Assembly (NCBI GenBank): GCA_934162625.1
Contig: CAKPJM010000001.1
Span: forward strand, 1-50,884
DNA length: 50,884 nt
Reading direction: 5' to 3'
DNA from: an uncultured Clostridia bacterium
Lineage (GTDB): Bacteria > Bacillota > Clostridia > TANB77 > CAG-508
The notes under the pieces were generated by a model. The model was not told the DNA's origin, searched no databases, and saw nothing but the letters and a program-made list of their open reading frames with translations. Every line of letters starts with the position of its first letter. The stretch's first letter is position 1. The position numbers and the translations under genes are program-made. Below are positions 16,237 through 25,589 of this stretch, one piece after another.

Positions 16237-18288
16237 TTACCTCATCATTGTTTTGTTTATTATTCTAAATATTTCTGCTACGCTCCAAGCCTGTGCTATT
16301 GTTCCTTTTGGTAGATATGGAGCTTTTGAATCATATATTTCTGCAATATTTCCAACTGCTCCTCTTTCATAAAATTCTTTAAGGAATGTCTTTCTTACAC
16401 TTTCTACAAATTCTTCTTTCTTTTGTTCTAACTCTTTTCTCTTTGCTTTATCTTTTTGAACTTTAATTTTATTATTTATTGTATTGTAGTATAATCCCAA
16501 AAGCCATGGCCATGTTATTCCTTGGTGGTAACTTGAATCTCTTCTAAACGAGTCTCCTTCATATATGTCTACATAGTCTTTTTCGCCTTTAGCTAATGTT
16601 TTTAATCCATATTTGTTAAGCAATTTTTTTGTTACTGTTCCTAACATTTCCTCTGCAATTTCACCATTTGGATTTATAACAGGATAGCTAAGTGCTGTTG
16701 CAAATAATTGATTTGGTCTAACTTTTCCATCTCCTATTACATCATATAAACATTTCTTTCTTTTGTTATAAAATTGTTTTTCAAATGCTTCTTTGCACAT
16801 TTTAGCTAATTTTTTATATTTGTCTGCTTCTTTCTTTTTTCCAAATTTGTTGCTTAATTCTTCTATTATTTTCAAGCTGTTATACCACATTGCATTTACT
16901 TCAACAGCTTTTCCATTTCTAGGAGTAAAGCAATGGTTTCCATATTTTGCATCCATCCAAGTATTTTGCGTGTTTTCTGTGCCTGATGAAATAAGTCCAT
17001 CTATATCTAGGAATATGTTATTGTCATCTAAATCTATTCCTTCTATATAGTTTTCTATTATTATAACTAATTTTTCATATATTTGGTTTTCTATAAATTT
17101 ATAGTCTCCTGTGTATTGTAAATATTTATATACTGCTTCAAATAATAAAAGTGAACTATCTACACTATTATATAGTGGTCTATTATCGTAACCTGAATAT
17201 CCATTTGGAACTAGTCCAAATTTTATGTTTCTTACTAAAGTCAGTAAAACCTCTTTTGCTACATCAAATCTTCTTGTACAAAGTAATAGCCCTTCAAAAG
17301 ATATTAGGCTGTCTCTTCCCCAATCTAAAAACCATGGATAACCAGCAATTATAGTATGTAATCCAAAGCTTGGTCTATATACTACAAAATTGTCTATTGC
17401 TACGCAAAAATCTCTTAGTAAATTTCTTTTTTCTAATTCCTCTTTAGAAGCCTTTTCAATATCCTGCTTTTCGTTTAGAAATCCAGTTTTATACATTAAT
17501 TCATTTATTCTTATAATTTCTTTGTTTATTACTTTTTTTACATTTACTTCTTCTATATTTTCTTCTAAAGAACATATGAAAGCTATTTCTTTTTGAGATT
17601 CTGCTGGTATGTCTATTTCATATCTTCCTGGAACACATAAATTTTCTTCTGGAAAGAATCCTCTTTTTTCTTCTTCTATGTAATGCATATTTTTAAATGT
17701 ATCGTTATAATGTTCAATATATTTTCCGTCAGATAAATGCATATATATAGGATTAGCAGAATTATTATCTATTTCTACTTTTACTTTCTTTCCTTTTATA
17801 TTTTGTTTTATAGTAAATTCATGATTTGTTGTCATTGTATGAAAATCTCTAAAATTCATTACTGGAGATAATATTAGTTTTGCCATACTTTTAGGATTAT
17901 CTATTTTATATAAAACGCAAACTGTGTTTTTACCATATTCCATACATATCAATTTTTTTATTGTAATTCCTTTAACCTTATATGTAAACATTGGAATATA
18001 TTCTTTTTCAAATTCAGTTTGGTATTTAAAACCTTCTGATATGTAATTTTTACACATATTAGAATATAAATTGTATTTTTCGTCGCCAATTTCTATGGCC
18101 TCATCTAGTTTAGATAGTATTAAATGTCTTCTTGCAGGTGGTGTAAGTGGTGCTACTAATAAGCCATGATATTTCCTTGTATTTATTCCAAATATGGTAG
18201 ATGAACTATATCCACCTATTCCATTTGTGATAATCCATTCTCTAGATATTCCCTCTGTTAATGATAAATCTTTTGTTTCTATTTTCAT
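16237..18288 (-). CDS. Glycogen debranching enzyme (amylo-alpha-1,6-glucosidase family)
   Basis: This 683-residue protein has an N-terminal GDE_N domain (EWIITNGIGGYSSSTIFGIN, ~18-37; KYHGLLVAPL) and a C-terminal (alpha/alpha)6 barrel of the amylo-alpha-1,6-glucosidase type, with YPWFLDWGRDSLISFEGLLL (~318-337), AVEVNAMWYNSL (~460) and GITWPWLLGLY (~600). It hydrolyses branch points in glycogen-like polymers. No signal peptide, so cytoplasmic. It is directly followed by ruvC, an unusual partner. Confidence 0.9.
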   Translation of the reverse strand: MKIETKDLSLTEGISREWIITNGIGGYSSSTIFGINTRKYHGLLVAPLTPPARRHLILSKLDEAIEIGDEKYNLYSNMCKNYISEGFKYQTEFEKEYIPMFTYKVKGITIKKLICMEYGKNTVCVLYKIDNPKSMAKLILSPVMNFRDFHTMTTNHEFTIKQNIKGKKVKVEIDNNSANPIYMHLSDGKYIEHYNDTFKNMHYIEEEKRGFFPEENLCVPGRYEIDIPAESQKEIAFICSLEENIEEVNVKKVINKEIIRINELMYKTGFLNEKQDIEKASKEELEKRNLLRDFCVAIDNFVVYRPSFGLHTIIAGYPWFLDWGRDSLISFEGLLLCTRRFDVAKEVLLTLVRNIKFGLVPNGYSGYDNRPLYNSVDSSLLLFEAVYKYLQYTGDYKFIENQIYEKLVIIIENYIEGIDLDDNNIFLDIDGLISSGTENTQNTWMDAKYGNHCFTPRNGKAVEVNAMWYNSLKIIEELSNKFGKKKEADKYKKLAKMCKEAFEKQFYNKRKKCLYDVIGDGKVRPNQLFATALSYPVINPNGEIAEEMLGTVTKKLLNKYGLKTLAKGEKDYVDIYEGDSFRRDSSYHQGITWPWLLGLYYNTINNKIKVQKDKAKRKELEQKKEEFVESVRKTFLKEFYERGAVGNIAEIYDSKAPYLPKGTIAQAWSVAEIFRIINKTMMR

Positions 18289-18437
18289 TTGTATATTTCC
18301 TTCCTTGAAACTATAAAATATTTTTTAGCTTTCATTTTCTTAGTAAATCGTCTTTTATGTATGGAGTTGGAAGTGCAAATTCTTTATTTTTAATAATAAA
18401 GTCACACTTCACGCCTCATTATTCTCATATCTAATGT

Positions 18438-20036
18438 TTATTTCTGTTTTTTTGTTTTTCTACTATATGTTTCTTTTAAAAATTTCTCTTTTTCTTTTGC
18501 TTCTTCTTCCTCTATTAATTTTTGTGCTTTTTCTTGTATTTTTCTATTTTCTAGTCTTGTCTTTTCACTTTCTTTTATGGATTCTATTCTATCTTTATAT
18601 TTGTTGCTAAATTTACTTGTTCTTTTTTCTTTTACTTTATCACTACGCTTATTATGCTCTTTTTTATCTTCTTTTAGTTTTTTAGCTTTCTTATTTTCTA
18701 TTTTAGCCTTTTTATTTTCTTCTTTTAATTTAGAATTCAACAACATATATTGTTCGTTATTGTGCTGATCCTTAAATCTTAAATCTGTACATATTAATTC
18801 AATTATTAATTTTGCTGTTTTATCTGGGTCGTGTCTAATATAGTTTCCTTCTATGGTAGCTAATTCACCTTTAATTAATTGTACTCCTTCGCTTCTAATT
18901 TCTGCTGTATCTATATTTACAATATCAGAGCCCATTAAATTATATTTTCTTATGTATTCTGGAACAATTTCTCCAACATCTGCTATGCAAAAATCAATAG
19001 TTCCTGCTCCACTATGTTCTATTATACTTTGTATGTGTTGAGAAACATCATAATCGTCTGTCTGACCTGGTTCTGTCATTATATTAGATATATATATCTT
19101 TAAGGCTTTGCTTTCTTTTATTGTTTTAGCGACATTTTTTATAAGTAAGTTTGGTATAACATTTGTATACAAACTACCTGGTCCTATAACTATTGCATCT
19201 GCATTTTTTAATGCCTCTATTACTCCTGGTGCAGTTCTGCAGTTTGAAGGATTAAGATAGACTCTATTAATTTTTGTTACTTTATTAGATACAATTTCTT
19301 TTATTTTGCTTTTTTCTTCAATTACTGTTCCATCTTGTAATTCTGCACAAATTCTCATTTCATCTAAAGTTACAGGAAGTACCTTTCCTACTACTGATAA
19401 AATATTGCTTGATTTTTCAACACTATTTATAAAATCTCCATATATTTTTTGCATTACATATAGGTATAAATCTCCAAAAGCTAAATCTTTTAGCTTTCCT
19501 TCTTCAAAAGTATAGTTTATTAATTTTTCCATTTCCTCACTATTTGGCGAAAGTGCTATTATACTATTTTTTATATCTTCTATTGGGTTTAATTTTAATT
19601 CTTTTATTGATATACTAGCAGGTCTTCCATAAGATGATACTGGAACTATTGCAGTTAAATTGCTAGTATAATTTTTCAATCCTTTTAAGATATTATTTAT
19701 GCCATTTCCTCCACCTATAACTACAATATTTGGACCTTTTTCATAAATACTATTTGACACCAATGTTTTTAATTCTTTATTATTATTTACATCTACTTTA
19801 TTGGCTTCTATTAATAATTCTAGATTTCTTCTTTGAATATATATAATTCCTAAAACAAAACAAATAAATCCAGCAACAAATGTTGATATAATTATTATTA
19901 AATCTTTTAATTCTAATCTTTCAGATGTTAATATTTTTGAAAATCCAAAGCAAGTTAAAACAATTCCTATTAATATTACAAACATCCATCTTTTTATTTT
20001 TGTACTATTCTTAAACCAATTTAAAAATTTTTTCAT
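18438..20036 (-). CDS. yvcK: YvcK/CofD-family protein with membrane anchor and lysine-rich tail
   Basis: The 532-residue protein has two N-terminal helices (~18-35 and ~45-66), a YvcK/CofD domain (IVVIGGGNGINNILKGLKNY, ~103-122; DAIVIGPGSLYTNVIPNLL, ~285-303) and a highly charged K/E-rich tail (~430-532). YvcK binds UDP-GlcNAc and supports gluconeogenic growth and cell shape in Bacillus. The usual DDGGSSGRLR-type segment after the first strand is replaced by SSYGRPASISIKEL and the PPGDIRN segment by NPIEDIKN, so ligand contacts may differ. It begins 3 bases after murB, so the two form an operon linking UDP-GlcNAc metabolism. Confidence 0.8.
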   Translation of the reverse strand: MKKFLNWFKNSTKIKRWMFVILIGIVLTCFGFSKILTSERLELKDLIIIISTFVAGFICFVLGIIYIQRRNLELLIEANKVDVNNNKELKTLVSNSIYEKGPNIVVIGGGNGINNILKGLKNYTSNLTAIVPVSSYGRPASISIKELKLNPIEDIKNSIIALSPNSEEMEKLINYTFEEGKLKDLAFGDLYLYVMQKIYGDFINSVEKSSNILSVVGKVLPVTLDEMRICAELQDGTVIEEKSKIKEIVSNKVTKINRVYLNPSNCRTAPGVIEALKNADAIVIGPGSLYTNVIPNLLIKNVAKTIKESKALKIYISNIMTEPGQTDDYDVSQHIQSIIEHSGAGTIDFCIADVGEIVPEYIRKYNLMGSDIVNIDTAEIRSEGVQLIKGELATIEGNYIRHDPDKTAKLIIELICTDLRFKDQHNNEQYMLLNSKLKEENKKAKIENKKAKKLKEDKKEHNKRSDKVKEKRTSKFSNKYKDRIESIKESEKTRLENRKIQEKAQKLIEEEEAKEKEKFLKETYSRKTKKQK

Positions 20037-20038
20037 TT

Positions 20039-20948
20039 TTAATCTTCTCCTAAAATTTCAATTTCTAATTCTATTTCTACATTAAATTTTTCATAAACTT
20101 TTTGTTTTACAAATTCAATTAATTTTAATATATCGTCTGCCCTTGCATTTCCTTTGTTTATTATAAATCCTGCATGTTTTTCAGATACATAAGCATCTCC
20201 AATATTATACCCCTTTAGTCCACATTGGTCAATTAACTTTGCAGTAATATAATCTTTTCCTCTTTTAAATGTACTGCCTGCACTTGCATAATTTATTGGT
20301 TGTTTTTCTTTTCTAGACTGCATATTCGAATCGATAATCGCTTTAATTTCTTCTGTATTGCCTTTAGTTAATTTCAAAATTGCAGATATTATTATATCTT
20401 TTTTATTATTAGAAAATCTGCTAGTTCTATAATCAAATTTATTTTCTTCATTGTTAATAGTATGAATTTCTAGATTTTCGTCCATATAAGTAGTAGAAAC
20501 TAATATATCTTTTATTTCTCCTCCATAAGCTCCTGCATTCATTTTTATTGCTCCTGCAATTGTTCCTGGAATTCCACTTGCAAATTCTAATCCAGCTAAT
20601 CCCTTTTCACATGCTATTCTTGATATTTTAGATAATAAAATTCCCGCACCAACTTCTATTTCTGTATTGCCTAAAAAATCTATTTTATTAAGATCTAATT
20701 TTACAACTACTCCTCTAATTCCTCCGGTCTTTTACTAAAAGATTACTTCCATTTCCTATAACTGTTAAATCGATATTTTTTTCTTTGCACTTATTTACTA
20801 CATACTTTAGTTCTTCCAGTGTGTTTACTCTTATAAACACGTCTGCCGGTCCTCCAATTCTAAATGTAGTATGTTTACTCATTGGTTCATTAAAGGAAAT
20901 TTTGTCTTTTCCTATTGTTTTAATAAATTCATTATATATCTCTTCCAT
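20039..20948 (-). CDS. murB: UDP-N-acetylenolpyruvoylglucosamine reductase MurB, +1 frameshift at a CGG codon
   Basis: MurB makes UDP-MurNAc, an essential step in peptidoglycan synthesis. The first 74 codons give the FAD-binding start (MSKHTTFRIGGPADVFI; VIGNGSNLLVKD). Frame 0 then reads CGG AGG AAT TAG. Skipping the C at 20726 gives KDGGIRGVVVKLDLNKIDFL and continues through SGIPGTIAGAIKMNAGAYGG (~130-150), ASAGSTFKRG and KHAGFIINKG to 20039, for 302 residues, a normal MurB length. All active-site motifs are intact in the shifted product. RBS AGGAGA precedes ATG 20948. Being essential, it strongly suggests the shift is tolerated in the cell. Confidence 0.93.
20724..20726 (-). other. CGG +1 recoding site in murB (codon 75)
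   Basis: Frame 0: AAA GAC CGG AGG AAT TAG. Skipping C: GAC, GGA, GGA, ATT, AGA, restoring the flavin-binding loop of MurB. Confidence 0.9.
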
Positions 20949-21008
20949 ATTTCTCCTAAATATTTTTTATTATATATTTATTCAAATTACATTTTATTAT
21001 ATGAATGA

Positions 21009-21037
21009 ATTTTATCATTTTTTTGCATTTTTTACAA
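21009..21037 (-). promoter_or_regulatory. Promoter of murB-yvcK
   Basis: On the minus strand TTGTAA (21037-21032), 17 bases, TAAAAT (21014-21009). Confidence 0.6.
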
Positions 21038-21057
21038 TATGAATATTTAAATTACAA

Positions 21058-21086
21058 TTTACAAAAATATTCTAATAATATATAAT
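21058..21086 (+). promoter_or_regulatory. SigA-type promoter of htpX
   Basis: TTTACA (21058-21063), 17 bases, TATAAT (21081-21086), 18 bases before the ATG at 21104; very short leader. Confidence 0.75.
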
Positions 21087-21103
21087 ATTTTTAGGTGATT
21101 ATT

Positions 21104-22003
21104 ATGTTTGAAGATATTAGAAAAAATAAAATAAAAACTGGTTTCATAATTTCTGTCTTTATTTTAATTATAACTTTAATATTATATTACTTATGTATGG
21201 CTTTTGATTTAGATGCATCTTTTGCAATTTTAATAGCTTTAACTTTTTCCATAATAAGTTGCTGGGCTTCTTATTATAATAGCGATAAAATTATATTGGC
21301 TGTTTCTCATGCTAAGCCTGCAACAGAAGAAGAAAATAAAAAAATTATGAATATATTGGATGGTTTAATGATTTCTTCCGGATTATCTCATAAACCTAGA
21401 TTATATGTCGTAGAAGATCCTCAGCCTAATGCTTTTGCAACTGGTAGAAATCCAGAACATGCAATTATATGCGTTACAACTGGCCTTTTGGATAAATTAG
21501 ATTATTATGAATTAGAAGGTGTTATTGCACATGAAATGGCTCATATCAAAAATTATGATATTTTACTTTCAGCAGTAGTAACAGTTATGGTTGGCTTTAT
21601 TGTTATGCTTTCTGATATTTTCACAAGAAGTTTCTTTTATAGAGGTGGCAGAAGCAAAGACCGTGATAATGATGGAAATGCTATTTTGATGTTAATAGGT
21701 TTAGTATTTTTAATACTAGCTCCTATTCTAGGCAAGATTATGCAAATGGCTGTTTCTAGAAGAAGAGAATTCTTAGCAGATAGTACCGCAATAGAATTTA
21801 CTAGAAACCCTGATGGACTTATATCTGCTCTAAGGAAATTAGATGATGATCCTAATGAACTAAAAGTCGCAAATAAAGCAACAGAAAATCTGTACATTGT
21901 TAATCCTTTTAGGAAAAAAACTAATAGCAAGAAAAAGACTAATTTATTTTCTACTCATCCAAGTATTGAAGCTAGAATTGAAGCTTTGCAAAACATAAAA
22001 TAG
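21104..22003 (+). CDS. htpX: HtpX-type membrane zinc metalloprotease (M48)
   Basis: The 299-residue protein has two N-terminal helices (~12-32, ~38-56), the zinc site HEMAHIKNYD (HExxH, ~143-147), two more helices (~155-175 and ~197-215) and the third-ligand region SRRREFLADSTAIEF (~222-236). HtpX degrades damaged membrane proteins. The ATG at 21104 follows AGGTG; a GTG three codons earlier would lie on that site. It is convergent with the RNHCP gene and shares a bidirectional terminator. Confidence 0.92.
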   Translation: MFEDIRKNKIKTGFIISVFILIITLILYYLCMAFDLDASFAILIALTFSIISCWASYYNSDKIILAVSHAKPATEEENKKIMNILDGLMISSGLSHKPRLYVVEDPQPNAFATGRNPEHAIICVTTGLLDKLDYYELEGVIAHEMAHIKNYDILLSAVVTVMVGFIVMLSDIFTRSFFYRGGRSKDRDNDGNAILMLIGLVFLILAPILGKIMQMAVSRRREFLADSTAIEFTRNPDGLISALRKLDDDPNELKVANKATENLYIVNPFRKKTNSKKKTNLFSTHPSIEARIEALQNIK

Positions 22004-22042
22004 AGTAAAGAAGAAGGAATAAATTCCTTCTTCTTTACTCTA
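22001..22042. terminator. Bidirectional terminator between htpX and the RNHCP gene
   Basis: A perfect 20-bp stem (TAGAGTAAAGAAGAAGGAAT with its complement) around a 2-base loop begins at the htpX stop codon and is followed by TTTTATT. It serves both convergent genes. Confidence 0.8.
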
Positions 22043-22044
22043 TT

Positions 22045-22356
22045 TTATTGTTTTGCAACACTAAGTTTTATAATCAAATCCATATTGTCATCTTTCGCCG
22101 CTTTATTTTTTCTAATAGCTCCACATTTTTTGCATTTGTATATTATTATATATCCTTTTTTAGAACTCATCTCTATGCCTATAGGTTCTAATAATCCATG
22201 ACATTCTTCTTGCCTGTCTCCCGGATTTTTATCTACATGCTTAGAAAATAAGCAATAATTACAATGGTTTCTACACGAATATCCTAGTTTTTGTACTTTT
22301 TTTCCACAATTCTCACATATAAATTCCTCATCTATTTCTGTAAACGTTTTCATCAT
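22045..22356 (-). CDS. RNHCP domain zinc-ribbon protein
   Basis: This 103-residue protein has CENCGKKV (~14-21), CRNHCNYCLFSKHVD (~28-42), PGDR and CKKCG (~75-79), the layout of the RNHCP family, named for its Arg-Asn-His-Cys-Pro motif. Here the motif is RNHCN, so the proline is replaced. The cysteine pairs suggest two zinc ribbons. Function unknown in the family. It ends at a shared terminator with htpX and starts 19-22 bases after the kinase gene upstream on its strand? It lies just downstream of that gene, so probably in one operon with it. Confidence 0.8.
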   Translation of the reverse strand: MMKTFTEIDEEFICENCGKKVQKLGYSCRNHCNYCLFSKHVDKNPGDRQEECHGLLEPIGIEMSSKKGYIIIYKCKKCGAIRKNKAAKDDNMDLIIKLSVAKQ

Positions 22357-22377
22357 TCTTCTCCCTTAAAATAATAT

Positions 22378-24018
22378 TTATTCTTCAAAAACACTATTTC
22401 CTATGAATTCTCTTAGCAATGAGTTACTTGGTACTAATTCAGAATTTATAGATTCAAAGTATTCTAACATGGATGTAAGTCTTTTTGCCTCTGAGTATTC
22501 TACATCTTCTTGCGTTATTTTATTTAACAATGGAATTGCATAATCCTTTAGCACTGATAACTCATATATCAATGACGAATTAAACATTACATCTGCTTCT
22601 TCTTGATATGCAAATATGTTTTCAGCTTCTCCTTTATTTACTGATGGCCACATTTTTAGAGTATATAAAGCACTGTAACCTCTAAATTGATTATCGCGCA
22701 CAATTCTTCTTATTAATCTAGTGTCAGTTGTTGAAATTCTATTATAATAATCTATATTCAATACTGTTAAGCAACTTATATATATTTTAAATTTCTGTGT
22801 CTTTGGTATTAAAAAAGTTAGTTCATCATTTAAGCAATGTATTCCTTCCATTATTAAAACTTCGTCTTTTCCTAGATGCATTTTATTTCCCCTGTATTCC
22901 TTTTTTCCTTCATGGAAATTAAAGGTTGGCATATCTATTTCTTCCCCTCTTAGAAGTTTTAATAAATCATTGTTTAAAAGCTTTGTATCTATTGCTTTTA
23001 TTGTTTCAAAATCATAATGTCCATTTTCATCTTTTGGAGTATCTTTTCTTTCTACAAAATAATTGTCTACCGATATTGTTTTAGGTTTTATTCCATTTAA
23101 TTTAAGTTCTAGTTCTAGTCTCTTTGCAAAAGTAGTTTTTCCAGAAGATGAAGGTCCAGCAATTAGTATAACTTTTATATCTTTATTTTGTGATATTTTA
23201 TCTGCTATTTTCGCTATTTTCTTTTCATGTAAAGCTTCATCCATTAATATATAATCTTTTATATCTCTACTTTTTATTATTTTATTTAACTTATACAATG
23301 TATTTACATTAAGAATTTTATGAACTTCTTCATATTCATCTAGTGAAGCAACAAGTTTGGGACATTCTATAAAGCTTGGCAAGTCATAAGGATTTTTCCT
23401 GCTTGGATATCTTATTAAAAAGTCATCATGATATTTTAGTAGCTCATATTCTTTTATACATCCTGTAGAAACTGGCATAACCCCATAAAAATAATTATAA
23501 TAATTTTCACAATAATACAATGTCACTTCTTTCTTTTCTTTTAAATCTAATTGCAATCTTCCTTTTAATGTTTTTTCTTTTTCATAAAATTCCATTGCTT
23601 TTTCTTTCGACATTATCTCCTTTGTTATTGGTAAATTTAATTTAATTATTTCCTTAACTCTTTTATTTACTTTTTCTATCATTTCCTCTGTCACTTCTAA
23701 GTTATCTAGTTCGCAAAGCATAGAATGATATAATTGATAATTAACTGTAATTAAAGCCTCTGGATATAACTCTCTAAAAGCTTTAGCAACTATATATATT
23801 AATCCTCTTTTATATATTCTCATTCCATCTTTATTTGAAATATCAATAAGCTCTAGCTTTCCATTTGAATTTATTTCATAATTAAGGCTTTTCACCTCAT
23901 TGTTGAATTTGCATGCTATTATTTCATTATTTCTTTTTCCTATTTCTTTTTTTAATAATTCTAATACTTTTGTTCCTTTTTTTACATCAATTATTGTGTT
24001 ATTGTACTCTATTTGCAT
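22378..24018 (-). CDS. TGS domain-uridine kinase fusion (nucleoside kinase)
   Basis: The 546-residue protein joins an N-terminal TGS-like domain (VKKGTKVLELLKKE, ~12-25), a central region like the threonyl-tRNA synthetase editing fold (HSMLCELDNLEVTEEMIEKV, ~98-117) and a C-terminal uridine kinase/phosphoribulokinase P-loop domain (LIAGPSSSGKTTFAKRLE, ~284-301; SVDNYFVER; IMEGIHCLNDEL). Such fusions are widespread in Clostridia and usually annotated uridine kinase or nucleoside kinase. It has its own promoter, with the -35 box inside the preceding terminator. Confidence 0.85.
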   Translation of the reverse strand: MQIEYNNTIIDVKKGTKVLELLKKEIGKRNNEIIACKFNNEVKSLNYEINSNGKLELIDISNKDGMRIYKRGLIYIVAKAFRELYPEALITVNYQLYHSMLCELDNLEVTEEMIEKVNKRVKEIIKLNLPITKEIMSKEKAMEFYEKEKTLKGRLQLDLKEKKEVTLYYCENYYNYFYGVMPVSTGCIKEYELLKYHDDFLIRYPSRKNPYDLPSFIECPKLVASLDEYEEVHKILNVNTLYKLNKIIKSRDIKDYILMDEALHEKKIAKIADKISQNKDIKVILIAGPSSSGKTTFAKRLELELKLNGIKPKTISVDNYFVERKDTPKDENGHYDFETIKAIDTKLLNNDLLKLLRGEEIDMPTFNFHEGKKEYRGNKMHLGKDEVLIMEGIHCLNDELTFLIPKTQKFKIYISCLTVLNIDYYNRISTTDTRLIRRIVRDNQFRGYSALYTLKMWPSVNKGEAENIFAYQEEADVMFNSSLIYELSVLKDYAIPLLNKITQEDVEYSEAKRLTSMLEYFESINSELVPSNSLLREFIGNSVFEE

Positions 24019-24051
24019 AAAAATCTCCTTTTTTTGTTTTTATTATATATA

Positions 24052-24080
24052 ATTATATAGGGGGTTGCTCTATTTTGCAA
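24052..24080 (-). promoter_or_regulatory. Promoter of the TGS-uridine kinase gene
   Basis: On the minus strand TTGCAA (24080-24075), 17 bases, TATAAT (24057-24052). The -35 box and spacer are inside the terminator hairpin of the upstream gene, so read-through and initiation may compete. Confidence 0.65.
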
Positions 24081-24085
24081 CCCCC
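24060..24085 (-). terminator. Terminator of the DUF5050 gene
   Basis: GGGGGTTGC and GCAACCCCC form a perfect 9-bp GC-rich stem with an 8-base loop directly after the gene's stop. Confidence 0.75.
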
Positions 24086-24095
24086 ATTAGATTCT

Positions 24096-25133
24096 TTATA
24101 AACTTTGTTTATTATCTCCATTTGTTTTTATTCTAAACATTTGGACATCTCCTATATCATCTTGGTCTGGATAGTAAATCCAATTTCCTTGTACATTTAT
24201 ACTTGTAGTGTATCCTTTTATGTCTGTTATTTTTGTCTCCTTTTTACCTTTTAAATCCATTTTATATATAGCTGACTCCAAATTTTCATTTTCTTTTACA
24301 TAATAAATATCACTTTCCGTAAAATTAACAATACTTAAATCTATTGTTTCACTTATATCTGCTATTTTCTTTTTATTTTTACCATTTGTTTTCATTTTAT
24401 AAAGCTCGTACTTTTCTTCGTCATAATTCTTATTAATGTAATAAATGTTTTTACCATTTACAAGAAAGTATTTTCCCGCTTGTGTATCTATTTTAGAAAC
24501 ATTTTCTCCATTGTTTTTCATTTTAGCAATAACATAATTTCCATCACTCATATATGAATAGTATATCCATTCCCCAAGCACTTGATAATTTTCTATAAAT
24601 TTTTTAGAAATTATTTTTTTATTTTCTCCATTTGTTTTTACTCTATAAAAGCATGAGTTGTCAAAATAATATATCCAATTATCTACAACAGTAACTGTTG
24701 CTTTATCTACATCTTTTACTATTGTCTCTTTATCTTTTCCGTTCGTTTTTACTCTTACTATGCTATCTTCCTTCGCATCTAAATAATAAATATATTTTCC
24801 TGATTTATTTAAATATATTGCATAATCATCATTTACCTTTTCTTTCTTGTTGCCTTTTATTTTATAGATTCCGTCTGCACTGCCTTCATTATATCCAAAG
24901 TAATAAACCCACTTTCCTATGCTTACTGAAAAACCTGAATTTTCTAAATTCCCGTTTGTATTACCTATTTCTTTTTTAGAAGATGCTATACACATAATTA
25001 GTATTGCAACAATTATGATTACCAATACAGCAACTGAAATTTTCTTATTTTTCATTATAAGTGGAACAATTTTATTTTTTAAATCAATAAAAAATGAAAT
25101 CACTTTTTCTTTATAATTATTCAATTCTTTCAT
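24096..25133 (-). CDS. Membrane-anchored DUF5050 beta-propeller protein
   Basis: The 345-residue protein has one N-terminal transmembrane helix (ISVAVLVIIIVAILIMCIA, ~32-50) with a short positive cytoplasmic start, and an extracellular part of repeated units of about 40 residues with the pattern W-[IV]-Y-Y...I-x-[KR]-[MV]-K-T-[ND]-G-x-[ND]-K-x-x-[IL]. This is typical of DUF5050/TolB-like propellers. No catalytic motif is visible; a binding or sensing role is inference. Several AAC GGA and GAC GGA junctions show that C-GG across a codon boundary is read normally. Confidence 0.8.
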   Translation of the reverse strand: MKELNNYKEKVISFFIDLKNKIVPLIMKNKKISVAVLVIIIVAILIMCIASSKKEIGNTNGNLENSGFSVSIGKWVYYFGYNEGSADGIYKIKGNKKEKVNDDYAIYLNKSGKYIYYLDAKEDSIVRVKTNGKDKETIVKDVDKATVTVVDNWIYYFDNSCFYRVKTNGENKKIISKKFIENYQVLGEWIYYSYMSDGNYVIAKMKNNGENVSKIDTQAGKYFLVNGKNIYYINKNYDEEKYELYKMKTNGKNKKKIADISETIDLSIVNFTESDIYYVKENENLESAIYKMDLKGKKETKITDIKGYTTSINVQGNWIYYPDQDDIGDVQMFRIKTNGDNKQSL

Positions 25134-25278
25134 TTGTTCTCCTCTCTTATTTTTTCTTAATGTATTAATATGATTTTATTATATATTTTAAGTTGCATAT
25201 TATCAAGTATTTTTTTACTTTTTTTGGATATAATTATAATAGATGAATTACTATAAATTTCTAATTTGGAGGTGTTTT

Positions 25279-25464
25279 ATGAATAGAGAAAGAATTAATG
25301 AAATTTTAAATCATAGAAACTTAAGTGAAGTATTTTACAATGAAAAACCTGTATGGATTCAAGATGTTCATGATGACATTGCAACAATAGGTTTTCTAGA
25401 TGGTTCTAGAGAAAAAAAAGTTTATATAGAAGATTTATATGAAAGTAATTTATATAAAAAATAG
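25279..25464 (+). CDS. sspH: Small acid-soluble spore protein, H family
   Basis: A 61-residue protein (MNRERINEILNHRNLSEVFY...) that aligns with SspH: helix RINEIL, then the [VF]-x-Y-N-x-x-P-V-W-I-x-x-V segment (FYNEKPVWIQDVHDD, ~19-33) and the closing KKVYIEDLYE. H-type SASPs occur in the spore core. The ATG at 25279 follows GGAGG; an upstream in-frame ATG at 25243 has no binding site. Its stop codon overlaps a long palindrome. Confidence 0.8.
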   Translation: MNRERINEILNHRNLSEVFYNEKPVWIQDVHDDIATIGFLDGSREKKVYIEDLYESNLYKK

Positions 25465-25533
25465 AAACTTTTCGGACGGACTTTTTTCTTTCCAAAATTA
25501 AATGGAAAGAAAAAAGTCCGTCCGAAAAGTTTC
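25464..25533. repeat. Long palindrome, GGACGGAC family, copy 1
   Basis: Arms of about 31 bases (GAAACTTTTCGGACGGAC... and its complement) surround a short AT loop. It starts in the sspH stop codon. The second copy at 41241-41313 differs at a paired position (C-G here, A-T there). Confidence 0.8.
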
Positions 25534-25545
25534 TGTCCCAAAAGT

Positions 25546-25583
25546 AAAAAAAGATATCTCCCAAGCGAGAAATATCTTTTTTT
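25546..25583. terminator. Bidirectional terminator between sspH and ppdK
   Basis: AAAAAGATAT and ATATCTTTTT form a stem with a short GC-containing loop, with T runs on both strands, between convergent genes. Confidence 0.75.
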
Positions 25584-25589
25584 TATTTA

